A DNA stretch of 64,000 bases, from assembly GCF_016597725.1 (NCBI RefSeq), contig NZ_VCGY01000006.1:171217-235216 (forward strand), given 5' to 3'. The notes beneath the pieces are model-generated. The model did not search any database and was not told the origin of the DNA. It saw nothing but the letters and a program-made list of their open reading frames with translations. Numbering within the stretch: position 1 is the first letter of the stretch; every line of letters begins with the position of its first letter. This document shows positions 56,834 through 63,663 of this stretch, piece by piece. The position numbers were made by a program, and so were the translations under genes. The stretch comes from Marinobacter sp. 1-4A. Lineage in GTDB: Bacteria > Pseudomonadota > Gammaproteobacteria > Pseudomonadales > Oleiphilaceae.

Positions 56834-57190
56834 GTGAACAGTGAACTCAAGACGTTCTATCTGACAGAACCGGCAGCAGCCGCTGATGCTGACAATCAGG
56901 GCGATGTCGCTACAGCGTTCAGACATCTTGAACGGGCTCATATTCTGAGCCAGAAGTTCGCGTTAGCGCACACGACAACACATTTGCGCATGCTCCGGCT
57001 TGGCTGGCACGCGCGCGATGCTCGCGAGGTTCTCGGTCAGCTGGCTCGGGCCTTCGCTGCGTTGCTGGTTTCACGAATCCGGGTTCCTGTCGGCAATACG
57101 GGACTTGCCAACGTCAGCGCATTTGAACCGATGGCGGTGCCGGAAGACTTGGCGATTGTTCTGGGACACCAGAATCCTTCCAACACGTAA
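56834..57190 (+). CDS. DUF3703 family protein
   Basis: A 118-residue soluble protein without signal peptide. The segment FRHLERAHILSQKFALAHTTTH and a following RLGWHARDAREVLGQL match DUF3703. The His-rich HILSQ...HTTTH stretch could bind metal. Function unknown, but the family recurs beside MerR and CDF genes. The GTG start has GGAG about 9 bp upstream. Confidence 0.85.
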   Translation: MNSELKTFYLTEPAAAADADNQGDVATAFRHLERAHILSQKFALAHTTTHLRMLRLGWHARDAREVLGQLARAFAALLVSRIRVPVGNTGLANVSAFEPMAVPEDLAIVLGHQNPSNT

Positions 57191-57207
57191 TTGAAGGACA
57201 CCACTTG

Positions 57208-57834
57208 ATGATCAAACCCTGCTTCCAACACCACGCAAAGCGCTTTGCATCCATTGCAATGATGATGCTGGCAATCCTCCTTGTTGGCTGCATGGGCGAT
57301 GATCCGCCGGATTGGCACGGGACAGAAATCAGCGGCGTGATGCCCAAGCTTGAATTCGATTTGATCGACAGTCAGGGAACACGGGTTTCAGGCGATGATT
57401 ACAGTGGTCAGGTACGAATGCTGTTTTTCGGATTTACCTCTTGCCCTGATGTTTGCCCCACTGCTCTGCAAAAACTCAGCCAGGCCGTCAGCGGGCTGAG
57501 CACGGAAAATCAGGAGGAAGTACTTACGTTGTTCGTCAGTGTCGATCCTCAGCGCGACACACCCGAACGCCTGGCGGAGTACGTCAATTTTTTTGGTGAC
57601 AAAATCATCGGGCTGACCGGCAACGCCTCTGACCTCCGCACGCTTACCCAGCGATACCGGTAGACGTTCGGGCATGAAGAACCGGACGCAGAAGGTGACT
57701 ATGCCGTTACTCACAGCGGTGCAGTCTATGTGTTTGATCGTGATGGTAATCCTCGCCTGCTTATCCGGCCGGAAGATTTAAGCGCTCAATCCATTCGGCA
57801 GGACCTTGTTGGCCTGCTTGAAGAGGATTACTGA
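57208..57834 (+). pseudogene. SCO1/SenC copper chaperone gene with an in-frame stop
   Basis: A close paralogue of the SCO gene at 52980, with lipobox LLVGCMGD and copper site CPDVCP. A TAG at 57661-57663 replaces the residue after QRYR; the frame then continues intact to 57834 and includes the third ligand His (YAVTHSGAVYVFD). The product stops at about 151 residues and lacks that His, so it should be inactive. A sequencing error is possible but the flanking frame is clean. Confidence 0.88.
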
Positions 57835-57867
57835 ATGACTGGAGGCTCTGGAGGAAAGCTCTGACTC

Positions 57868-57916
57868 GAATGTTCGCTTTTGTTTAGCTGCTACGGTCGC
57901 AAAGCGAACATTCAGG
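57868..57916. repeat. Dispersed palindromic repeat, copy A (right edge of metal island)
   Basis: GAATGTTCGCTTT (57868-57880) and AAAGCGAACATTC (57901-57913) form a 13-bp perfect inverted repeat with a 20-bp centre. The right arm region is shared with 20555 and 59828. Confidence 0.85.
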
Positions 57917-57991
57917 CGGATAGGCCAATACTTGCCCGAGAGAAACTCCGTCTCTTTTCGGCAAGATCCACAGTAACAGGGCGGAACCCGG

Positions 57992-58528
57992 CTACTGTTC
58001 ACCACCTGCGAGTGAGAGTTCAACTGCTTCCAAACATTGTTCAAAAGGTAGCCAAAGAGCTAAAGAGTCACCCTCAACGGCATCAATAGCAACGAACCCA
58101 AACTTTTCGTAGAATCCTTTCGAGTCGGCGTCCTTGGCATCTACCGCGCAGCCTATACCTCCAACTGAAATCGACGCATCAACAACTCGCCTCAGGCACT
58201 CGATCAAAAGGTATGCGCCTAATCCATATCCTTTCACAGAGTTATCAACCGCAAGCCGTGCCAGCCGGTAAACCGGCGGATCCGACGGAAATCGCTTTTG
58301 CAGGGGATGCCCTTGCGGGAAGACAAGGGTGCTGGGAAGAAGAGTGTAATAACCCAGAATCTCCGTCGGGTCGGCCTCATCTTCAATCAGCACATAAGTC
58401 CGTGTCGCCCTCTTCTGGCTGCTTTGCCGCGCAATTTTCTTCAAGAACTCGTTGAGTGCAGGTTTACCGCAGTCAAACTCTCGCCGATTGTGCTTTTTAC
58501 TGATCTCTTCGGTTCTTAAAGTCACCAG
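57992..58528 (-). CDS. GNAT-family toxin (TacT-like)
   Basis: A 178-residue acetyltransferase. The acetyl-CoA loop is RLAVDNSVKGYGLGAYLL and the C-terminal FYEKFGF motif is typical. Paired with a DUF1778 antitoxin, such enzymes acetylate the amino acid on charged tRNA and halt translation. I chose the GTG at 58528 (VTLRTEEISKKHN), which overlaps the antitoxin end by 32 bp, as is usual; longer in-frame starts lie within the antitoxin gene. Confidence 0.88.
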   Translation of the reverse strand: MVTLRTEEISKKHNRREFDCGKPALNEFLKKIARQSSQKRATRTYVLIEDEADPTEILGYYTLLPSTLVFPQGHPLQKRFPSDPPVYRLARLAVDNSVKGYGLGAYLLIECLRRVVDASISVGGIGCAVDAKDADSKGFYEKFGFVAIDAVEGDSLALWLPFEQCLEAVELSLAGGEQ

Positions 58529-58799
58529 CCAACTTCCTGTGGTTGAGTGCAGCTTCCCGAAGCTTTGGGTTAATCGGCTCAGGGTTATCCAGCAGCTCCA
58601 GCATAAGATCAGCACTTTGCCGGGAAACCTGGATTTGTAGCGCCTGACGCTCGGCCTCTTGTGCTTCTTTCTTTGCAGCGTAGATCAGGAACTGACTCAA
58701 GCTGCGGCCCGTTAACTCTGCTGCATGAGCAATAAGTCTCTGCGTTTCTTCATCGACACGGGCAACCAAGCGCGTGTCTTTACCTAGTGTGTTCATCAT
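58497..58799 (-). CDS. DUF1778 antitoxin (TacA-like)
   Basis: A 100-residue ribbon-helix-helix protein: DTRLVARVDEETQRLIAHAA then LTGRSLSQFLIYAA, followed by a toxin-wrapping tail. The ATG pair at 58799/58796 starts the family region; an upstream extension contains the operators and is rejected. Forms a toxin-antitoxin operon with the GNAT gene and represses it at the palindromes upstream. Confidence 0.9.
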   Translation of the reverse strand: MMNTLGKDTRLVARVDEETQRLIAHAAELTGRSLSQFLIYAAKKEAQEAERQALQIQVSRQSADLMLELLDNPEPINPKLREAALNHRKLAGDFKNRRDQ

Positions 58800-58885
58800 A
58801 TACTTCACCGATGGTGGGATAGGATCGACTGGAACCCAAGAAAACCCTCTTCCTTGATAATAGTTATTCAAAGGACTCAATCCAT

Positions 58886-58943
58886 GTGTGCCATTCTGGC
58901 ACACTTAACCACCTCGATCAACTTAGTATGCCAATTTGGCAAA
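58886..58943 (-). promoter_or_regulatory. Twin palindromic operators of the toxin-antitoxin operon
   Basis: GTGTGCCA-TTC-TGGCACAC (58886-58904) is perfect; a second site TGCCAATTTGGCA (58929-58941) shares the TGCCA/TGGCA arms. Centres are 40 bp apart, about four helical turns, fitting cooperative RHH binding. Confidence 0.75.
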
Positions 58944-59030
58944 TGGAATTTATCAGGTTCTCAGCTGCTGTGTTTTTCAAGATAGACGGCTTTGATTAGC
59001 TTGGAGTCTATGAGGGAAAAGCCCTGACCC

Positions 59031-59049
59031 AAATGTCCGCTTTTGTTTA
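59031..59049 (+). repeat. Dispersed repeat, copy B left arm
   Basis: AAATGTCCGCTTTTGTTTAG matches the left arm of copy A at 57868 apart from one base. Its partner arm is about 780 bp away at 59828, with the recombinase gene between. Confidence 0.8.
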
Positions 59050-59142
59050 GCGACGGGAGGAGCCTGTAACCCGAGGGTGATCATCGACCGGGGCTTGCAG
59101 CGTCTGAGGCATCCAAAGGGACCAAGGACACAAGTTACGCAC

Positions 59143-59757
59143 CTAGATCTCAATACTCTCAGCTATCTCCAGAGCATCCTCGACCTCGACACCAAGGTAC
59201 CGCACGGTGCTCGACATATTCGTGTGTCCCAACAGCAACTGAACGGCTCGAAGATTTTTGGTCTTCTTGTAAATCAATGTCGCTTTGCTACGTCTCATTG
59301 AATGGGTTGCGTAGACGGAAGGGTCAAGTCCAATGCTCGTAATCCACTTTTTGACAAGACGGGCGTATTGGTGAGTAGTGATATGGTCGAACTTTCGCAT
59401 CCGGCTCGGCCACAAATAATCCATCCCTGAGAGTCCACGCAACTCGATCCATGCTTCGACCGATTCGCGCGTCTTTTTGGTTATCTCAAACTGAACAGGC
59501 TGACTGGTCTTCTGCTGGATGACTTGCGCCCGGTCCAGAACCTCACCGTTTCTGGAAATATCTCGAACCAATAGCTTTACCAGATCGCAGGATCGGAGTT
59601 TGCAGTCAATTGCCATGTTGAACATCGCCAGCTCGCGGATGTTCTTTGCTATCTCTAACCGAATACGGATAGCCCATATTTGTTCGAGTTTGAGCGGCAG
59701 CTTCTGGCCGACGAGCTTCCCTTTGTTCCAGGGAACTTTGTTGGTAGGAAACGTCAT
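59143..59757 (-). CDS. Short tyrosine recombinase
   Basis: A 204-residue site-specific recombinase with essentially only the catalytic domain. Active-site residues: Arg in DCKLRSCDLVKL, HxxR in THSMRRSKATLIY, His in LLGHTNMSSTV and Tyr in RYLG. The N-terminal core-binding domain of XerC/IntI is missing, which is normal for this small, widespread family opening MTFPTNKVPWNKGK. An inverted repeat brackets it, so it may move as a unit. Confidence 0.88.
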   Translation of the reverse strand: MTFPTNKVPWNKGKLVGQKLPLKLEQIWAIRIRLEIAKNIRELAMFNMAIDCKLRSCDLVKLLVRDISRNGEVLDRAQVIQQKTSQPVQFEITKKTRESVEAWIELRGLSGMDYLWPSRMRKFDHITTHQYARLVKKWITSIGLDPSVYATHSMRRSKATLIYKKTKNLRAVQLLLGHTNMSSTVRYLGVEVEDALEIAESIEI

Positions 59758-59827
59758 AACGTGGCCCTCTTCGGAGGGTAAGGGCCTTTAAGTATGGCTC
59801 AAAAGATTGTTCTCTGCTGGCCAACCT

Positions 59828-59848
59828 GGTCGCAAAGCGAACATTCAG
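59828..59848 (+). repeat. Dispersed repeat, copy B right arm
   Basis: GGTCGCAAAGCGAACATTCAG is identical to the corresponding part of copies A and C. It ends 5 bp before the outermost attC. Confidence 0.82.
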
Positions 59849-59852
59849 ACTA

Positions 59853-59943
59853 GGGGTAACGCTGAGGTAACCGGCGCCGGAGCGCCAGCGGAGGGAACCA
59901 AAAGCGGTACGCTTTTGGCGTCCGGTTGACCGTCTTGTTAAAA
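59853..59943 (-). repeat. attC site 1 (distal end of the array)
   Basis: On the minus strand R'' is TTTTAAC and the outer R' begins GTTACCC; between them an imperfect hairpin contains the CGCCAAAAGC/GCTTTTGGCG arms. R'' is the complement of the leading core of its cassette (GTTAAAA at 60259-60265), as required. The R' departs from GTTRRRY, fitting the last, inactive end. Confidence 0.82.
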
Positions 59944-59944
59944 G

Positions 59945-60247
59945 CTACCGCTTCCAGAATTCCCACCATTTCCGACCGCCTTCCAAGTTCATTTCTTTTG
60001 CTCGGTCATAGCAAAGAGCACAAAGCAACTTTACCTGCGCTACTTCGAGAATCTGATCCGTCCACTCCCCGTTCTCTTCTGCGACAAGTTCGTTGCAGAC
60101 TGTGCACCACGCATTTGGTCGCTTTTCATCTGAACTGGCAGGATAAAAAAAGCCGTAAGGCCGTCCCTCCCGCAGACCTTGCACAATGTGCTGACAGACG
60201 AAGGTCTCGTCTTGCTTTCCGTGCTTTGGGCAATCTACTTGGCTCAC
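59945..60247 (-). CDS. Cassette 7 gene: small zinc-ribbon-like protein
   Basis: A protein of about 100 residues. Cysteines come in WCTVCNE and LLCALCYDRAKE, with an earlier VDCPKHGKQDETFVCQHI, suggesting a zinc ribbon. I chose the GTG at 60247, about 10-18 nt inside the cassette; an ORF extension runs back through attC2 and is not real coding. Related hypothetical proteins occur outside integrons. Function unknown. Confidence 0.72.
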   Translation of the reverse strand: MSQVDCPKHGKQDETFVCQHIVQGLREGRPYGFFYPASSDEKRPNAWCTVCNELVAEENGEWTDQILEVAQVKLLCALCYDRAKEMNLEGGRKWWEFWKR

Positions 60248-60256
60248 TTGCAACCT

Positions 60257-60343
60257 GCTTTTAACGCTTGCAGCATGCGCGCCTGCGAAATGGAGCCGAA
60301 GGCGCAATGTAGTAGGCGTCGCCGTGCCTGCACTTGTTATGTG
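60257..60343 (-). repeat. attC site 2
   Basis: Minus-strand R'' is ACATAAC and R' GTTAAAA, with the palindromic arms GTGCAGGCACGGCGACGCC and its mirrored partner between. R'' complements the leading core of cassette 6 (GTTATGT). Confidence 0.9.
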
Positions 60344-60415
60344 TTTGGCTTCACTAGTTTAATGGCATACACCTTGCAACACTTAATTTTTAACTAATGA
60401 TACTAGGGGCTAACC

Positions 60416-60874
60416 ATGCAAATTGGAAGTGCAATAGCGACTTCAGCTATAACACCAACACAAAAAAGCGGCAACAATATGCCGCCCCAAACAACGATGA
60501 CTGGCAACACACAACCCAACCAACCGCTAGCTCGTGAACTTGCCGAAACATTTGACCCAAAGAATATGAACTACAACGAGTCAATGGCTCTTGCCAGCGC
60601 CTTAATGAAAGCTGGCGAGGGTGATTTAAGCTCAGCATTCCTCCCCCCGCCACTTCTAAAGGTTAATAGTGATGGGAGTGTAATCGACACAACTGGAACG
60701 CCGGAAGCGGATGCTAAAATGAATAATAAATTCAACATGTTCGAAACGCTTACAGCTAGAATTGACTTTAATAAAAGTATGAATTTGCCAACAGACTTAC
60801 TTGAGGATGCTTATTCCTTTTTAGAGAAAGTTCAAGTCGCCCGTAACACGCCGAGTATCAATGAGTACACATAA
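60416..60874 (+). CDS. Cassette 6 gene, inverted orientation, unknown
   Basis: A 152-residue soluble protein rich in Asn, Met and Thr, with no signal peptide and no family I recognise. It reads toward intI, opposite to the other cassette genes, and so has its own promoter: TTGCAA (60374-60379), 18-19 bp, TGATACT, then AGGGG before the ATG. Its stop codon lies inside attC3. Confidence 0.75.
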   Translation: MQIGSAIATSAITPTQKSGNNMPPQTTMTGNTQPNQPLARELAETFDPKNMNYNESMALASALMKAGEGDLSSAFLPPPLLKVNSDGSVIDTTGTPEADAKMNNKFNMFETLTARIDFNKSMNLPTDLLEDAYSFLEKVQVARNTPSINEYT

Positions 60875-60940
60875 CGCTTGCAGTTGCGGCAGGTACGGAG
60901 CACAGCGTAGTACCTGTCCGACAACCTGCACTTGTTATAG
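60869..60940 (-). repeat. attC site 3
   Basis: Short, 72-bp attC: minus-strand R'' CTATAAC and R' GTTATGT with mirrored CAAGTGCAGGTTGTCGGAC and TTGCGG-type arms. R'' complements the leading core of cassette 5 (GTTATAG). Confidence 0.9.
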
Positions 60941-61651
60941 ATCATTTGAAAGTTCCGAGCTTTTGAAAAGCAATACGTTTTCGCAAAGGTTGAAAAGCCT
61001 TGGAATTAATTCGTCGTGGCACTTTTCAATAAATGATACTACGTTTTCACCTTTTACTGGCTCGGGCTTGAAATTGATTTTTCCCTGCACATCACGACAA
61101 GGCTTTTTGTAGGTATATTCTTCGAATTCTAAGTGATCCCATTGGTTAGAAATCCTGATCAAATGCTTGTGCTTTATGGTATTTACGTATCCCTTAACCT
61201 TGTGAAAGGTAGTATCCATCAAGAAATCTGCTAGCTCATCATAAAAAGCCATATCCTCATATTTTTTGATGAAGCTTTCGTGCCATTTAATGCTTGTAGA
61301 CTCAAAGTCCTCATTTACTGGTATAAATAGATTTAGAAGATAAGGAAATGAATCAAGCAAAGCATGGAGGCTATTGAGAAATGCAGCAATATTAGCCTCA
61401 TAAACATACCTGACAGGAACTGTTTCTCCCGCTCGCCGATAGACTGAAATACTATCGAACCTCAAGTTAGATTCCGTCGCGGTTTCCACGAGGTTAACGT
61501 AGTGATATTCGCAATACTGGAGCCAGCGATAAATCGACTGGGTGCACAGTTCCAGCTTCGAGATTGCATCGCTTTCCTCGGCGCCAATTTCCTGCTTTTT
61601 TAGCGATATGAATCTGCCAATATCAAGCTGTTGTTCCACGGCCTCTGCCAC
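60935..61651 (-). CDS. Cassette 5 gene, unknown
   Basis: A soluble, largely helical protein of up to 238 residues (GTG at 61651; a GTG four codons later is better spaced from AGAAGG). The GC content is clearly below that of the neighbours. No family recognised; the composition resembles HEPN-like or Cthe_2314-type hypothetical proteins but no diagnostic motif is seen. Starts 12-24 nt inside the cassette, as usual. Confidence 0.72.
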   Translation of the reverse strand: MAEAVEQQLDIGRFISLKKQEIGAEESDAISKLELCTQSIYRWLQYCEYHYVNLVETATESNLRFDSISVYRRAGETVPVRYVYEANIAAFLNSLHALLDSFPYLLNLFIPVNEDFESTSIKWHESFIKKYEDMAFYDELADFLMDTTFHKVKGYVNTIKHKHLIRISNQWDHLEFEEYTYKKPCRDVQGKINFKPEPVKGENVVSFIEKCHDELIPRLFNLCENVLLFKSSELSNDL

Positions 61652-61662
61652 CTTCTGATGAT

Positions 61663-61749
61663 CTATAACGCTAAGCTTAGCGGCGCCACGTCAGTGGCGT
61701 CCGGTGGACGGCCCTCGGGCCGGGAACGTACTACAGCGACTTGTTAGCT
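61663..61749 (-). repeat. attC site 4
   Basis: Minus-strand R'' AGCTAAC, R' GTTATAG. It is nearly identical to attC5 over 87 bp (shared TGGACGGCCCTCGGGCCGGG). R'' complements the leading core of cassette 4 (GTTAGCT). Confidence 0.93.
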
Positions 61750-62086
61750 GGGGGCATCAATGAAGCCCGATCTCTGGCAACCAACATCGCAGCCTACACC
61801 GCTGCCCTTGTACCAAAATTCGCCGGTGCATCTTTGTTGAAACCACCGCCAATAATACGGTGAATGAACCTGAACATCAGAGTAGCAGGTAAGCAAGGAA
61901 CCAGCTCTCGGCGGACAGCCCCGCGCGGTTAACTCCAATTCCTAAACCACTATCGGTGGCCGATTGAGCTGCCAGCAAGACGCCAGATTTTCGGGCCTTG
62001 GCAGAGCTATAAACCATCCGGTTTTACTGCCAATTTCCGGCCAAGGCCAATGGCACCCAGCCACAAAAAAAGACCAAAGCACTACC
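61750..62086 (-). pseudogene. Cassette 4: decayed twin of cassette 3
   Basis: The body aligns end to end with cassette 3. The reading frame that matches (LLAAQSATDSGLGIGV... SAESWFLAYL) is broken by a TGA where cassette 3 has TGG. No intact ORF of note remains. Confidence 0.6.
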
Positions 62087-62173
62087 AGCTAACGCTGAGC
62101 TTAGCGGCGCCACGACAGTGGCGTCCGGTGGACGGCCCTCGGGCCGGGAACGTACTACAGCGACTGGTTAGTT
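62087..62173 (-). repeat. attC site 5
   Basis: Minus-strand R'' AACTAAC, R' GTTAGCT. It differs from attC4 at only a few bases. R'' complements the leading core of cassette 3 (GTTAGTT). Confidence 0.93.
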
Positions 62174-62204
62174 GGGGGCATCGGTGAAGCCCACTCCCTA
62201 GCAG

Positions 62205-62402
62205 TCAACATGATGGCATGCTCCTTTGCCCTTGCACCAAAATCAGCCGGTGCACCTTTATTTGAACCACCGCCAATGATGCGGTGAATGAACCTGAACG
62301 CCAGAATCGCAGGTAGGCAAGGAACCAACTTTCGGCGGACGACCCCACGACCGAAACACCCAATTCACTACCCGCACCGCTGACCGGCTGAGCTGCCAAC
62401 AT
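62205..62402 (-). CDS. Cassette 3: possible small protein
   Basis: A 65-residue ORF (MLAAQPVSGAGSELGVSVVG...). Comparison with the twin cassette shows several differences at third codon positions in the SAESWFLAY stretch, which hints that this frame was once selected. The start lies about 110 bp into the cassette, unusual for a cassette gene, and no ribosome site is obvious. A longer ORF in another frame (62258-62512) begins at the cassette edge and is the alternative. Confidence 0.35.
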   Translation of the reverse strand: MLAAQPVSGAGSELGVSVVGSSAESWFLAYLRFWRSGSFTASLAVVQIKVHRLILVQGQRSMPSC

Positions 62403-62510
62403 GATGCCGAATTTGAGGGCCTTGGCAAAGCACCGAAACCTCCGGCATTGCTACCCATTCGGGGCCAAGGCCAATGGCACATAGCCACCCCAAAGGGACA
62501 GAGCACTACC

Positions 62511-62618
62511 AACTAACGCCAATGTTAAGCGGCGACCTTGGAATGGTGCCAAAGGCGCCATGGAAAGGGTGTCCGGTGGAGGCCGCAGGCCGGAACGAAC
62601 TTGAACGACTGGTTATGC
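62511..62618 (-). repeat. attC site 6
   Basis: The longest attC (108 bp): minus-strand R'' GCATAAC, R' GTTAGTT, with GGCCTGCGGCC and CCATGGCGCC-type palindromes. R'' complements the leading core of cassette 2 (GTTATGC). Confidence 0.9.
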
Positions 62619-62620
62619 AT

Positions 62621-62896
62621 TTAGTCGCTGCCGCCACCGGAAAAATCACTGTCTGAGTTATTGTGACCAGATTTATCCTTTGAACAACCAAAGGGCCAAA
62701 CAATTGATTCCGGATTGTGATTGCCAGCTCTCGGTTTCTTTCGCCTTTTCTCAGACTTCTGTTCCGGCCACCAAATAAGAATGAGAGCGAAAATAAAAAA
62801 GGGAACTGCCAGGTATGGGAAGCCAGCCTTGGCATGGCCGAGAAACACTAAGAAGCCAATATTGGCCACCCCCAAAAAAACCAGACCTATCTTCAT
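62621..62896 (-). CDS. Cassette 2 gene: small membrane protein
   Basis: A 91-residue protein with two hydrophobic segments (residues 4-18 and 27-43), then a basic stretch (EKRRKKPRAG) and a Gly/Ser-rich tail. The GTGAGGA site just before the ATG and the position 23 nt inside the cassette support it. Function unknown. Confidence 0.75.
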   Translation of the reverse strand: MKIGLVFLGVANIGFLVFLGHAKAGFPYLAVPFFIFALILIWWPEQKSEKRRKKPRAGNHNPESIVWPFGCSKDKSGHNNSDSDFSGGGSD

Positions 62897-62912
62897 TCCT
62901 CACCCATGAGAT

Positions 62913-62996
62913 GCATAACGCCGCCAGCACGCGCGGCTTTGTAGTGGAGGCGAAGCCGCAATGGAAAAGCCGTCGCAGTGCCTGGCCTTGTTAAGC
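62913..62996 (-). repeat. attC site 7 (proximal)
   Basis: Minus-strand R'' GCTTAAC and R' GTTATGC with CACTGCGACGGC and mirrored arms. R'' complements the attI-side core GTTAAGC, as expected for the first cassette. Confidence 0.92.
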
Positions 62997-63308
62997 GCTT
63001 TCATTCAAAGACCCCGGAGGCCATCGACTTAGCGTTCTGGCTACAGCCTCAGCAATTTGCATTGTCGGTGGAGCTTCACACTCAAACCATTCTCCAAATG
63101 AGACCGCGATGCTTTGATATCCCGATTGATTTAGCTTGGCCAGAATCGTTGGTGTTACATTTTCACCGAGTACCCTCCAGATAGCCTCGCAGCATTCCTG
63201 AGGTGATGCCTCTAGGAAGGGGACGGGAGGAGAAACCAAGTTACCGAATTCCTCCCCCATAGCGACCTCGAAATCTGTTCTTAAATTTTGGTTGTCAGGC
63301 ATGGGCAT
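62991..63308 (-). CDS. Cassette 1 gene, unknown
   Basis: A 105-residue soluble acidic protein with no recognised family. The ATG is 14 nt inside the cassette boundary and the stop overlaps the attC core, the normal layout of a cassette gene. As the first cassette it is best placed for expression from the integron promoter. Confidence 0.75.
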   Translation of the reverse strand: MPMPDNQNLRTDFEVAMGEEFGNLVSPPVPFLEASPQECCEAIWRVLGENVTPTILAKLNQSGYQSIAVSFGEWFECEAPPTMQIAEAVARTLSRWPPGSLNESA

Positions 63309-63315
63309 TTTTTAC

Positions 63316-63380
63316 GCTTAACAGCTTATTAGTTTGCTTTCTTATTAAACCGCAACACCATCACCCAGTCCAATACTGCT
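63316..63380 (-). other. attI recombination site (core at 63316-63322)
   Basis: The minus-strand core GTTAAGC marks the junction between cassette 1 and the integron platform. The inner attI boundary toward intI is not defined by the sequence and is given roughly. Confidence 0.75.
63344..63373 (-). promoter_or_regulatory. Candidate cassette promoter Pc
   Basis: On the minus strand TTGGAC, 18 bp, TTTAAT, pointing into cassette 1 about 20 bp before the core site. Strength and use are inferred only from these boxes. Confidence 0.45.
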
Positions 63381-63596
63381 TCACAACCTGAATAACCTCG
63401 ATTTTTCAGATCATTACCCCTCCATCTCAGGGGGCTTTTGAGCTTTTGGTTCTGTGAAAAGTGTGCACGCGGGATATTTATGCACGTTTTTGCACGTTAA
63501 ATCCAGTGGGTCGAATTTTTCCCATGCTGAAACAGATACCTACAGAGATGCATTGTGAAAAGCGAGCAGGGCCGTGCAAATTAAGCCGCAAGAATT

Positions 63597-63641
63597 TTGG
63601 CGTTTTTGGGTGGTTTTTATTATAACTGTACGTACATACAG
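63597..63641 (+). promoter_or_regulatory. intI promoter with LexA box
   Basis: TTGGCG (63597-63602), 18 bp, TATAAC (63621-63626). A LexA box CTGT-N8-ACAG (63626-63641) overlaps the last base of the -10, so SOS induction should relieve repression of intI, as shown for other integrons. Confidence 0.87.
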
Positions 63642-63663
63642 CATTCAGCCACGGAGGGCGAGC

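Noticed and set aside
62258..62512. 84-codon ORF in cassette 3 starting at the cassette edge
   Set aside because: Position is attractive, but the twin cassette does not preserve this frame and the differences do not favour third positions; kept only as an alternative.
59853..62996. CRISPR array
   Set aside because: The repeated palindromes are 72-108 bp, unevenly spaced, vary in sequence and have complementary core sites: they are attC sites.
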